DNA from: Strongylocentrotus droebachiensis
Taxonomy: Eukaryota > Echinodermata > Echinoidea > Camarodonta > Strongylocentrotidae
DNA length: 64,000 bases
Direction of reading: 5' to 3'
Assembly (NCBI GenBank): GCA_035222895.1
Contig: JAVYIG010006814.1
Location: 47,445 to 111,444, forward strand
In this document: one piece after another, positions 1 through 10,992 of the stretch
Numbering within the stretch: position 1 is the stretch's first letter
Layout: every line of letters starts with the position of its first letter
The notes under the pieces: generated by a model
What the model saw: only the letters and a program-made list of their open reading frames with translations
What the model was told of the DNA's origin: nothing
Databases searched by the model: none
Program-made: the position numbers and the translations under genes

Positions 1-85
1 AATCTATTCTAAATGACCCCCAAAACATATTTGAAAGGTTTCCAACAAGGTTTATCAATTAGCGTGTCAAAAGATATTCACTTTT

Positions 86-531
86 CAGAAGCGGATCTAG
101 AGGGGGGGTTGGGGGGGTTGCAACCCCCCCCTTGGGCGGCCCAAAAAAAAAAAAAAAAAAAAAAAAAAAAGGAAAAAAAAAGAAAAAAAGAAAGAAAAAA
201 AGAAAGAAAAAAGAACGCACGCTGGAGAGAAACCCTTTCAAGTGCAAATATTGTGAGAAGATATTCAACTCATCTGGTAACTTAACCAAACACATGATAA
301 CTCTGGATATAACTATGTATTAAACTGTTACTTGATTTAAAAAGACGTTATCATGCACTGCTTTTTATGGTCTCCATTGTGTTAATAGGTGCCAGGAAAA
401 CATCACTTACGGGGTTCAAATAAACACCCCCCAAAAAATCGGCTCGCCGCTTTGCGGCTCGTGGACGATGCTCCGCATCGTCATTATTTTGGTCAAACCC
501 CCCCCTTAGCAAAAAGCTAGATCCGCCCCTG
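86..531. mobile_element. 446-bp inverted-repeat element carrying a zinc-finger fragment
   Basis: The ends are CAGAAGCGGATCTAG (left) and CTAGATCCGCCCCTG (right), inverted copies that differ at two positions. CTTTT flanks both sides (81-85 and 532-536), a possible 5-bp target duplication. The interior has a G-run and C-run near the ends, a poly-A/AG tract (142-211) and a degenerate C2H2 zinc-finger coding fragment. The TIR resembles hAT-type CAGGGGCGGAT ends, but the duplication is not 8 bp, so classification is open. Confidence 0.7.
215..297 (+). pseudogene. Degenerate Krüppel-type C2H2 zinc-finger fragment
   Basis: The linker THAGEKPF reads in one frame (from about 217) and the finger continues one frame over as CKYCEKIFNSSGNLTKHM. 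The C-x2-C pair, the F/L core spacing and the first histidine are present. The second histidine is absent (ITLD follows). One frameshift and the missing ligand mark it as non-functional. It lies wholly inside the 446-bp element, so the fragment was probably picked up by the transposon. Confidence 0.75.
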
Positions 532-546
532 CTTTTCCCCTGTTAA

Positions 547-913
547 AGGTAAAGACCAGTAATGGTCATGCGATTGCATTGTGAAAGAAACGTTGTGGAA
601 TCGATCAGAAAAGGTCGATCATCTAGCATCTAGCATCTGCAAGGTTCTGGAATCATCAAAATGATAAGAAATTTGGCTCATTCTTCGTAAAGTTACAAGC
701 ACTATACACAGAAAGATGTATATGGGACTACCCTATCTCTCTCACCAGACCATGAGAGAAATAAATTTACCAAATATATGAATTAGTAGGCGGTTTCCCG
801 GCAAATTTTTTATCATCATGTATTAGTCAAAACATATTCTTTCACATGATTGGTAATGAGAGCTTCCATTTCATTTTTTGAAATTGGGGCGTTGCCAATA
901 CTGGTCTTTACCT
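547..913. mobile_element. 367-bp TTAA-flanked MITE, copy 1
   Basis: The terminal inverted repeats are AGGTAAAGACCAGT and ACTGGTCTTTACCT, with TTAA on each side (543-546 and 914-917). A second copy of exactly the same length and near-identical sequence lies inverted at 46326-46692. TTAA duplications are typical of piggyBac and Kolobok. There is no coding sequence. Confidence 0.88.
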
Positions 914-2940
914 TTAAACCTTGTTATCTTCCTTCTTGGAAAACTTATTTGTATAGAAAAACATGTTATGAGATACATGTATGCTGTAATGCATTTGCAT
1001 CCTTCTTTATTAAGTACAATATTTCAACCAATGTTTGTTTCGTTGACTATCCTGCTGAACATGACAGTTTTGCATCAAGCCTTTATGTAATATTAAAGGT
1101 AGTGCAAAGTTTTGGGAAATTTTGAAAAATTGGATGGATAGTAATTCTTTAAAATGTTGATATATTTGGATGCCCCTGTGGATCTATTATAAGCACTAGA
1201 AAATTTAGCCCTTAAAACACTTCTGCTTTCAAGAAATTGAATGAATTATTTTTTACCCGTGCTCCCGGTAAATTTCAAATATTTCAAATAGGGCTGCGAC
1301 CATGAAATTATCAGAATATTCAGTTCTGATTTATAATTTCCAAACGGGAATAGCAAATCGGTTGATTGTAGCCAAGAACTATCGTTTTAAGGCTAAAGTG
1401 ATATCAATCTTGAGAGGGAGCTATACAACATAAAGAGTTTTTTATTTACAATTTCTTCACTTTAGAATCGATTTCAACCGCGACAACGGTCATTGAATAC
1501 TGTAAAATCGCATAGAGAATAATACATACATTTTGCCACAAAGAAATCTTGCTTACAAGTGGTTAAAATGAATGCTTTTCCAGGCTTGTACATGTAGTTA
1601 CAAACTTTGAACACTCATTATTAAGGTCCAGTTGAACCCTAATCATGGTGAGTAGATGGTTGTTGATTACTTTAAAGGTACTTTGTCCCATTTGCAGGCC
1701 CAAAAAATGGAAAAGTTAAATTCCAACTGCATTTGAAAGATCATACTAATTTAGAACTTCCCTAAAAAAGGTGGGGCTTGAAAATGTTTTCAAGTGGGAA
1801 AATAACGACTATTACATGTAGTTGTCAAATCGACTTTAGGGCTATAGAGCCCAAAAGTAATAGTCTTGATTTTCAGACAATTGTACCGAATGGTCATACA
1901 TTTTATGCTGCGCAAAGATTCAATCAGTTTAATCTTGGCCATCACAAGAAGTGGGTTATTGATGTAGACAAATGCTCATGTACCCTTTACAACTCTTTTC
2001 ATGTATGCTATTACCAAAGAAGAAAAAAAGCCAGTCAGTCACTCAATAGTGTCTGACAGTGAAGTCTAGCAAGTAAACGGGTTTCCTTGCATAATTTGAA
2101 TATGAGGACACTGCTAACGTTTATATTTCACAGATAGGACATACATGACATATTCATAATTCCTGCAAAGTTCTACAGAATTTGAGGTTGGCTGCAAAAG
2201 GGACATACCGGTAGTACCGTTAAGAGGTTTTGCAAAAATGCAAACATTTAGTTTAAAACAAAAAAGGTACCACGTGAACAAAGCTATGGGACTTTACCTT
2301 GTAGATAACTTCATTAAATTGTGTGACAAACATCTCCAATCCAGCATCAAATAGCAGTTTATTGTCACCTTTTAGTGACATCTTATTTCATCTTTTGATC
2401 CAGAATGCTATGAATTACAGATTGTACATGAGCAGAAAGGGCAAAAATCACTGGAAAATTTGGGCCTGTTTCTGATGCTGTACATGTATATTGTGCTGTT
2501 CATGAATAAGAGCCATTCAATTGAAAATAATCATTGAAGTCTTTAAATTGGTAACACAGAGCGAAATTTATATTCACTTTTTTTATGTACAAATTGGCAA
2601 ATTTCTTGTTGAGTTTTTCAAAATTTTCATTCCCACTATTTCATTTGATACACATTTTTTTGGGGGGTGGAAAATACAAGTAACTACGGTATTGCAAATT
2701 TGAGGAGGAAACGCTGATTTATTTGGAGCTTAAGAAAACTCTGAACTGATATGTGTCAATCTATTTCATGAAATATGAACTGGGTTATCTCTTATCACAG
2801 ACAATACATAAGATTGAGTGTGACATTTGAAAGAAACCTGACAGCGTCAGTTACAACCTCAGTATAAAATGATTAATGATGATACTCTATCTCCGTTATA
2901 GATCATGAATCGATGCACTCTTCCCCTCCCCGATGTTTTC
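914..2940. other. Gene-free stretch, nothing recognised
   Basis: AT-rich sequence with only short chance ORFs. I see no splice-bounded coding segment, RNA gene or clear repeat boundary here. Confidence 0.5.
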
Positions 2941-2948
2941 AATGTAAC

Positions 2949-3014
2949 AGCTCTCTCTCTGTTTCTCTCCCCCCTCTCTCTCTCTCTCTCTATCCCTCTC
3001 TCCCCCTTCTCTCT
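2949..3014. repeat. CT microsatellite
   Basis: An impure (CT)n and CCCTCT run of simple-sequence DNA. Confidence 0.9.
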
Positions 3015-3242
3015 CCATCTCACTCACTAGTCAAACTCAAAGTCATGTCTGGAGGAAACTAAAATACATTATGTTGTGTTACAAGATGATGACGTGGATC
3101 CTTAGCAAATGATTGGTTGAGAGCGTACACGTGACCTGGCATTTATTCTGTTTCATGCGTTATTTGGATAATGACTGGTCATTAGAAAAATCATGTTATA
3201 AAACATCATTTTATAAAACAAATAAAACACATAATTTTGTTC

Positions 3243-3364
3243 GGGCATTAGTAAAATTACCCACACTCGGTACCTTCGTAACAGTCCAAACACCCTCGGC
3301 TACCACCTCGGGCGTGTTAGACTGTTCCAAAGGTACCGAGTGTGGGTAATTCTTACTAATGCCC
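3243..3364. repeat. 122-bp fold-back element
   Basis: GGGCATTAGTA at the left and TACTAATGCCC at the right are inverted, and the match continues inward through ATTACCCACACTCGGTACC. The arms cover about 45 bp each around a short spacer, predicting a strong hairpin in DNA or RNA. The spacer itself holds CCTCGG/CACCTCGGG motifs. No coding capacity. Confidence 0.85.
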
Positions 3365-3959
3365 TCACTGCTGTGTATTATTTGTATACTAACCAACTTT
3401 ATGTAAATTTCATTAGTACTACATGACATGCAAATTACATTTGAAGAGGATGCAAATTACATTTGAAGAGGAGGCAATAACAATTGACGGCACACAAGGA
3501 TAATACATAAGTTTCAGAGATCTTGTTCAGTACCTTGTAACACATGGCTGAGTTATTTTTGTACTTTTTATGATAAAATGACATAAATAAATGACCTAAT
3601 AAATAGGCAAGGCAGATGAACAGAAAATGTTGTGCAATTGATAACAACAGAGTGCATGTGCATACAGAAACCTTCATGTGTACAAGTAAAAGTGGGAAAA
3701 AAATAAACTGAGATGAAAAGATAAAGAATGTCTCAGAATCCTCAAGATAAGAGGTACAGTGTACATGTACATGCATTTCGTTATAAATTTACCTCTATTT
3801 CTCCATAAATCTAGTTTCCATCGGAAGCTGCGCATGCAATAGTACTGATTCTTCCTAATGAGGTACCTTGGCAATTTGCGAGCAAATATATGTGGTGCAT
3901 TATTAAGCTTTACACACAGAGGAATGGCGTTTCCAACAATCGTAACATTTTAAAGTCAT

Positions 3960-4310
3960 TAGCAGGCTTTCTGGCGGCGACATCAAAAAGCCCCAATCAA
4001 GGGCGAACCAGGTGGTGACCTCATCAGCGACCCCTAATTCCTCCTGGTAAAATAATTGGCTAATTTCTGACGAGTTTTTGATGATTACTGGCGGGACGCA
4101 CCCGAGCTATTCCAGACTGCGTAATCAGGTAAATTTCTTGATGGGTTTTTAACGATTATTGGCGGGGGAGGGGGATGCAACGAAGGGGATGCAACGAAGC
4201 GAACATACACCAGACTACTTAATCAGATGAATCATTAAAACAAAATTATGGTGTATTAACAATGATTATTGATGGGGGTGGGGGAGGCAACGCATGAGAC
4301 AAACATGTTC
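3960..4310. repeat. Diverged direct repeats with a GATTATTGGCGGG-like core
   Basis: Related strings recur at about 4083 (GATTACTGGCGGG), 4152 (GATTATTGGCGGG) and 4262 (GATTATTGATGGG), each preceded by a TTTTTGATG/TTTTTAACG-like segment. This suggests an old tandem array with units of roughly 70-110 bp. No gene is seen here. Confidence 0.5.
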
Positions 4311-5084
4311 TCGACATCATGACCGTAATGTCTGACAACGCATGGATTGCGAAGGTGTTGTACGCAGACCGAGTTCTAAATCTAATTAGTCCAAAATCAG
4401 ATTGCAATAAATCTAGCCATCAAGGAGTCATTGTGCTGTAACTCGTTCTAGAATTGAATCTAACGATGCAATGATTTTGGATGGATTCCTTGAAAATCAC
4501 TTTGGGCACTGCGCAGGCAGACAGATATAGTGCAGCAGAGTTGAATACATGTACATGTTTCTAATTTGGATCTATCATTACAGAGATAGGGTTTATTACT
4601 CTAAATCATACTATGCTACATCTAATTATGGACATTTACTTGGGATGCAATCACAAAGACCCAGGAAATTAACTCAAGGACAATTTCAACATCCTACTAT
4701 CGCACAGAAATCACATTTAGGTTATCATTTAATATGAATTACATCATTTCGAAGGTTGCACATACATGGACAAGGGTAGTGAAATGGCCCCAGTTGATAG
4801 TTCAAAAGTCTCTGCAATCTTGTTTTGGTAAAGTCTTAAAGAGGAAATGAATTAAAACTAAATAAAGTTGGTTGAGCATACTTCTTTTACCCCATCATTC
4901 TAATTTAAGTAAACTGCTCTGGAAATCACCTTGACCCTTTCTAACGATTTTGATGAAAATAGCTTGCTACTTTTTCATGAAGATTTCCAACATAAGAAAT
5001 TGGAATAATACTAATTGTAATCCAATTTTCACCACTGAACCAAATTTAATGTCCAAACTACAAACATTCATTTTCCTGTCCTTT

Positions 5085-5290
5085 CTCTCTCTTTCATTCT
5101 CCTCTCTCCCTCTCTCTCTCTCTCTCTCACTCTCCCTATCTGTCTCCCCTCCCCTTCTCTATCTCTTTCACTTTCTATGTCTGCCTCTGTCTTTCTGTTT
5201 CTCTGTCTGTCTGTCTTTCTCTCTCTCTCACTAAGTATTTTCCCTATCTGTCTCCCCTCCCACTCTCTATCACTTCACTTTCTTTGTCTA

Positions 5291-5340
<50 letters not shown>

Positions 5341-5345
5341 ACTAA
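5085..5345. repeat. CT-rich microsatellite block
   Basis: Long (CT)n with TGTCT interruptions and two related sub-blocks, each ending near CACTAAGTATTTTCCC (about 5228 and 5339), so the block has been partly duplicated. ORFs across it are low-complexity artefacts. Confidence 0.9.
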
Positions 5346-6224
5346 GTATTTTCCCCTCACTTTCTCTTTCCCTTGGTCACTATATATCTCTTGTCACTTG
5401 TGAATGAATTACTAAGCTCTGCCTGTCATCATTGTCTATGGATTTACGATGCAGACAAAATAAAAAAGATGCCTTTTATACCCTGTAAATAGTTTAGACC
5501 CTTCCCCATTTCCTGGCCAATAAAGAACAGTTGTTATTGGCTAATATTCCCCGGGGAGAGGGAGACAGCCAGACACATTAATGTCATTTTAATGCATTAT
5601 AGTACCACCAACAGACATGAGCATTATTAGCAAAATACACAGTAGTAGCACTGTCTGTACCACAATTCGACAGTAGAGGGAGATATTCTATTTCAGAGTA
5701 TGGACGAATTGACAGTTATGAGCTGTGAGGGCAGCATTGTGATGAACAGATCTGAGTCATCTACACAGTTGCCCATAAAGCATGGAATAAACTTTTCTTA
5801 CTTTTGTTCATGAAATGATTTTGACAGTACGATTTATTCTTGATAGATAAATTTATATCTTCTCATGATATTATAGATCAATCTCTATAGTTACTCTTAA
5901 GAGAGATCCATAGAGTTCTGAGAAGATACACTGTATCAACTTTACCGATCAGGAATAAATCATATTGTCACAATCATTTCACAAAAAGAGATCAGAAAAA
6001 AATATTCCAACTTAATGGGCAACAGTGTATACATATTTATATCTTTATAAAATGAACAAAATCTGGCGTACTCTGTCACAGTGGGCAGCAGTATACCCTA
6101 AAACCATAAACATCTACAACAAAACACTTACAGCAACTGAAAAGCAGTATTTTTAGACTGATGTGAGTTTTACTGTGGTTAAATAAATTCCATTAACAAA
6201 CAAAAAATACAGTTATGAACTCAC

Positions 6225-7075
6225 CTCCCCTGCCTGGTCCACCACGACCCCTTCCACGACCTCCACCTCCACGGCCGCGACCTTTGGATACGACCTCTTC
6301 CTTGACCATGTCTATGACCTCGTCCGGTATCCTGAGGTATTTGATTGTGCTTCCCCTGATGTAGCACTCAGGCATCCTCCAGAACCGATCACCGTCCTGA
6401 GGTCAAAGGTCACAAAGTTCAGTTTTCATTTCAGAATTTCAGGCTAACATAAGTATAATTCAATTCAATTCAATTCAAGGTTTATTAAAAACATGAGTTG
6501 CAGCCTAATGGCTGAAGTGGTCATGTGTACAATTAAAAGACTCATATCATTACATATTTCAAACATAACAGTAAATAAGTATAAGTATATAAATTATTGT
6601 CCATATCAGGAAATTTGAATATCTACTGGTAGATACAAGTACCGTATATAACGGTGTATAAACCGCACTTTTTTGCCGCCGAAAAAATTTCAAAGTCGGG
6701 GGTGCGGTTTATACACGGTACACCAAAAAAAAAAAAAAAAAAAATTTTTTTTTTTTTTTTTAAAGTTTCAATTTATGCCCCTCCACCTGGCGCTATGCCT
6801 GGCAATGTCTCCCAGCTCGGTAATCGGTGTGTTGACTCACCACTCGGAAACTAGAACAACACTCAAATTTGTCTGTCATCTTGGTTTGAAAGTAATCTTT
6901 CTGATAGATCTCAATATGTAGACTAGTTTATAATAATAATTCCTCCAATTTTTCTTCTATTACATGGTGTACCACAAGGTTCTATCCTAGGTCCCTACTG
7001 TTTTTTAATTTACAGTACCGTAATGATCTTACACACACAAAAAAAAAATCTCGGCAAAAAAAAAAAAAAAAAAAA

Positions 7076-7108
<33 letters not shown>

Positions 7109-10100
7109 GGCGAAAAAGAGGGGTGCGGTTAATACACGAGGGCGGTTTATACAACGTTATTTACGGTAATACAAATAAAAACACAAGCATGTTATGAAAG
7201 GTTATTTGACGGAAAATGTCAAGCAAATAATGGGGATCAAATATAAGTGGGCTTTTTAGATACATGTACATGTAGAAATGAGACAAAATTTCTATGCCTC
7301 TTTTTTTTGGTCCCAATAACAGAGATGCCAGCCTCTTGACACAAAAAAACAGAGTATCCTAAAAAATCAGATTTTGGAGAGAAAAATCAGATTTTCACGA
7401 AAACTCAACACTACCAATGGCCGGTTGGCCCCGGGCCAGTAAAATTTCAGAAAAATGTGATACTTGTACGTACAGTCAAGTAAAATGTTTGCTCTTTCAT
7501 TAAAATTTTAAAAGAAAATTGTAAAGCAAAGTTTGTGTTGGGGCTGCGGGGGTTTACTTGTTCATGTTTTAATGCGATTCCATGGTTTTTATGGGTATTA
7601 AAACAATATTTAAAAAAAAAAATTGTATTATCGTATTCCACTCTTATTATCGCACTAAATACGATTAAATCGTACTGGTTGGCACCTCAGCAATTAGTAT
7701 CGAGCCCTGTATGATACATCACATAGCAGTACGAATGACCCATCATAGGTTTATACTGTGTTTGTTTGTGTATCTTGTGTGTGTGTGTGTGTGTTTTTTG
7801 TGTTTGTTTGTTATAGAAAAGAGATCTCTCACCCTTGATGTACAGATGACTTCTCTGAGATTGATATTCATCCAGTTATCACATGCAACAAGATGGCCAT
7901 TGTATGTCTCCCCGTTCTTCAGTTCCACCAGCTACAGACAAATTAAAGACAAGATAATTAGAGAGAAGCAGGAGCAGAAAAGGAAAATATTGTAATTGTA
8001 GATCCTAATTGTGAATTATACAGTGCAATTGTGCTTTGTGATTTATAACAACAACAACAACACTACTAACAATTATAACAATAATAGAAGTAGTAGTAGA
8101 CGTAGTCGTAGTCATCGCTCATTAAGATGTACATGAAATAGACTTATTTCATAGTTTAATCAAACTATAGTGCATACCTGCATCTTTAACTGCCATGTTA
8201 CAAATAATTTTGTTCACCTGTTACAAATAATTGTACTTCGACAGTCAGAATGCGAATTGACTACTTTCCGTGTTGCTATGTAGGACAAGCCATAATGTTG
8301 GTCTTATGTAGCAACATATCAATGTATTCCATCTGCATTTCGATTATTGAAATACAATTATTTGTTACACGTGAATGAAATAATTTGTAACGAGGCAGTG
8401 AAGAAAGATGCACCTGTATGTATTATAATTTGATTAAACTATGAAATAAGTCTATTTCATGTACATCTTCATCACGCAAAATCGCAAATATTTGTGAATT
8501 GAATATGATTACATTACGAAGATGGTCTATTGCGTGGAGAAGGAACTTACCATAGGGTGGTTCTGAGCGGTTCTAAGCAGAGATAGAGGCAACTGTCAAG
8601 GAGAATCAAGAGAAGCAAAACCATTAGCATGAAATGAATTAAGAGTTGAGATATGGATTGATAGTAAAATTCATCTGAAATCTTAAGCCTTATTTTGTCA
8701 AATTAATGTGCATTTTATGACAATAGCGATTAGTTTAGTGAACTTGGGGGCATGCAGGGAGTTTTTCCTGAATTTAGCGATGATAATGCAGGAGCTCAAA
8801 CCGTAAACGGTGTGGAAGTCCTACTCAATTTAGAGATAGAGAGTACAATTTTAAACACACATCCTGGACATGGATATGTACAAATGGAAATATTGAAATA
8901 CTTAATTTGAAATATAATACTCTAAAATCATAGACTAGTACTGGTACAATTTCGATCCAATTCCAATCTCGTAATCATCATAATTATGTATAAAAACCGA
9001 AGAAATGGCCACAAATTGTTCTAACCAGTAGGGGCACTGGTGCGAGAATGAGGATCCTTCTCATGAACGAGGATATCCTCATAAAAGCGTACAAATCGCG
9101 TCCTAAAAAACAAGGTTCGTCCGCATTTTCAGAGACGTTTTTCTTCTTCGAGTTCGATGCTCTGCGGATATATTATTGGGGTCCCGATTATCGGGATCCG
9201 GGCGTTTGCAATACAAAAAACAGATTCTCGTAAAGAAATAGATCTACCCCCAGTTCAATCAATGTCTACTTTTATGGGTTTTCCGTCTTCCCAAAAATTT
9301 ATCGTTCAGAAAGTGAAAGTCTCTGTACAAAGTCAATCAAGATCAAGGAGCATCATTGCGGAATCCGTTTTTCACATGCATCGCGTCGCCAACGCGCGGA
9401 TCGGAAATAAGAATCACCAGCGAAAATCTGTCTGTCTGCGTTTACCCCGGCCCCCCCACTTAGTGTTATTTAGGGTACGCGTATGCTTGTACCCTCTTTT
9501 TGAAAAGACCCCCTATCTGAGTACTGCCAACATTTCTGAACCCCCCTTTCGCGGGCTTTTCACGGGCTTTTCCTGCCTTGGAGACCCCCCTAAATCCGGA
9601 ACACTGCTCAATGTACCCCCTTAATCCGGAACACTGCTCAATGTACCCCCCTATCTCAGGACATGCAGACACCCCCCCCCCCCCCTCCCCTTCTCATCTC
9701 AGATAAAGTTGTCATTACTGGTTGGCACTTCTTCAAGTTCTTCTTCTTGATCATTTTGAAGCACAATTCTTTTTAGGGCTTCAATATTACACCATATCAC
9801 AGACACTGATAACATGTAGGGCCTTGCATCTCAGATTTAACATTGTTAAACGATCCCTTTAATACACAGCCAGGATAGTAGTAACGCAGCTGTGTGTGAA
9901 TTAGGGTAGCCTACACTTCAGTACAAAACTAAATAGGTCTAGGTCTAGATCCAAGTCCCACATATTCATTTTCATGGGTGTTGGAAAATGAGTTTGAAAG
10001 TGTTACTATTGCGATCAAACTATAGGGCAAACTACTCACCTGAACGTGCCACCCTGTGAGCCACAGGTAGACAGCCACAATATCCACAACGAGGAGACTG

Positions 10101-10247
10101 TGGGTCCTGCTCAAAGACGTCGCAATCATGACAATTTTGGCAGGGCCCACGCCTCATAACATACCCCATCTTCATGCCCCGGCTTGATGCCGAGCCTAGC
10201 CCGATATGCATGCTGCAGGTGCAGCTAGCGGATGCACCGTACAGACT

Positions 10248-10285
<38 letters not shown>

Positions 10286-10992
10286 ACACAGATTTTTAGA
10301 AGTCCGTATGCCGCCGTACTGGGACGGGAGTGCATGGGACTCAATGTTTTTACTCATGAAATAATCCTAAATGAGCTTTCAAAACTAGCAGGAATTTCTG
10401 AAATCTGATCGCGGGGTTTCATCAATTTTTCTATGTTCAACTTCAAGATATTTTATAACCCCCTTTTTTAATTACAAAGAGATGAGAGAAAAACACCCCC
10501 TTTTTAAAGAAATCTCCGGGTGAAAGTCAAATACACCCCCTTTTTTTACATTTCTCGGGCCGGACTTTGTTGCACGAAAAGTACCCCTTTACCGGACATT
10601 TTGGCAACACGCATGCGGTCATTTTGAAACCTGAGTGGGGGGGCCGGGGCGTTTACGAAGACGATCCTAATTTATGCGGACGATCAGATGCTTATTCTCG
10701 GACCAGCGCCCATTTGCTAACTGACATGTGCCATTATTATTCAAAATAATTAACCTGTACTCGACTCAGCAATCGGCGCCGCAGCCTAGCGCCCAGCGGC
10801 CGTAACAGTGAAACGACGGGAGCCTATCGGCTCTACTGTACGCCAGTAAACCGTTCAGCAGCGTGCCGTGAGGGGCAGAAGTTTGCGCGGCAAAAATTCA
10901 GATGTCACCAAAAAATGCTGTTTTTTGTTCAGTATATTACGGCTGAACATGAAATACTACATCATTCAAATGTTAACAAGTATTCTCACCAT
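6225..10992 (-). CDS. LSM4: LSm4, U6 snRNA-associated Sm-like protein (3' end not found)
   Basis: LSm4 is a subunit of the LSm2-8 ring that binds the U6 snRNA 3' end in the nucleus and of the LSm1-7 ring that acts in cytoplasmic mRNA decapping. Three exons are clear on the minus strand: 8592-8551 ([14 protein letters not shown]), 7931-7833 (33 codons) and 6396-6225 (57 codons plus one base). All have AG/GT borders and compatible phases. The Sm1 segment (about residues 19-43, with [10 protein letters not shown] and DNWMNINL) and the Sm2 segment ([14 protein letters not shown], about 60-73) are intact, followed by the start of the RG-rich tail. Exon 2 begins in phase 0 with the second residue of LSm4, so the ATG must close a preceding exon. 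The best candidate is ATG at 10992-10990 followed by GTGAGA, which is uncertain. The last exon, encoding the rest of the RGG tail, is not seen. Reading through the 6224 donor instead would stop at about 6193. Confidence 0.93.
6456..6600 (-). mobile_element. Possible non-LTR retrotransposon 3' tail
   Basis: The short tandem AATTC run (about 6458-6477) abuts AAGGTTTATTAAAAACATGAG-type sequence, the arrangement seen at simple-repeat-tailed LINE 3' ends on the minus strand. No coding remnant is attached. It sits just 5' of the last visible LSM4 exon, in the intron. Confidence 0.35.
6642..7166. mobile_element. 525-bp TA-flanked element with RT fragment, copy 1
   Basis: Ends read CCGTATATAACGGTGTATAAACCGC and its inverted counterpart finishing ATTTACGG, with TA on both sides (6640-6641 and 7167-7168). 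Subterminal GGGTGCGGTTTATACACGG motifs and poly-A/poly-T runs lie inside each end. The middle encodes a reverse-transcriptase fragment (separate entry). Reverse-orientation relatives lie at 30995-31497 and 17373-19280. TA duplication and CAGT/CCGT ends suggest Tc1/mariner-pogo-like mobilisation, which is inference. Confidence 0.8.
6866..6997 (+). pseudogene. Non-LTR reverse-transcriptase fragment inside the TA element
   Basis: The plus strand reads [15 protein letters not shown] (from about 6873) and then [10 protein letters not shown] (6966-6995). This is the conserved SGVPQGS-x-LGP block of LINE reverse transcriptases of the CR1/Jockey type, together with the WF-x-SYLSDR-x-QYV segment that precedes it in the family. 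A stop and a length change lie between the two parts. It is a short fragment, not a full LINE, and it recurs in all family copies. Confidence 0.75.
7320..7690. mobile_element. 371-bp element with 6-bp target duplication, copy a
   Basis: The ends are CAGAGATGCCAGCC and GGTTGGCACCTCAG. Flanks are CAATAA (7314-7319) and CAATTA (7691-7696), five of six matching. It lies in an LSM4 intron. The interior shares AATCAGATTTTGGAGAGAAA and ACGATTAAATCGTACTGG with the inverted copy at 56391-56690. Confidence 0.75.
7768..7812. repeat. TG microsatellite
   Basis: Impure (TG)n next to the LSM4 exon 3 donor (on the opposite strand it is a CA-rich tract just inside the intron). Confidence 0.85.
8125..8468. 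repeat. 344-bp fold-back element, copy 1
   Basis: AGATGTACATGAAATAGAC at the left is inverted at the right end, with arms of roughly 75-90 bp. The central part (ACAAATAAT, CAGTCAGAATGC, GATTATTGAAATACAATT) is shared with the fold-back at 26581-26874, so they form one family. It sits between LSM4 exons 2 and 3. Confidence 0.8.
9700..9865. mobile_element. Truncated copy of the AGGGATCG MITE
   Basis: The segment from CTTCTTGATCATTTTGAAGC to AACGATCCCTTTAA matches the terminal portion of the elements at 32377-32756 and 58474-58850. Only the 3' end with its TTAA is kept. Confidence 0.75.
10040..10175 (-). CDS. Orphan Cys-rich first coding exon, unknown gene
   Basis: On the minus strand an ATG at 10175-10173 opens 45 codons that end at a strong donor (G|GTGAGT, 10040/10039). 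The peptide has six cysteines and two histidines in a zinc-site-like layout: C12-x2-C15-x2-C18, then C30-x2-C33-x-C35 and a closing H40, including the string [13 protein letters not shown]. Another in-frame ATG lies two codons downstream. The frame stops right after the donor, as expected if splicing is used. The exon ends in phase 1, so it cannot join LSM4 exon 2, which needs phase 0. It therefore belongs to a different minus-strand transcript, or is an alternative 5' exon. I do not recognise the protein. A longer hydrophobic frame overlaps it, but I trust the Cys pattern more. Confidence 0.5.
10248..10283. repeat. CT microsatellite
   Basis: An uninterrupted run of about sixteen CT units. 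Confidence 0.95.

Noticed and set aside
13..323. Lys-rich ORFs at the left edge
   Set aside because: They come from the poly-A/AG tract of the 446-bp element. Only the short zinc-finger piece has meaning.
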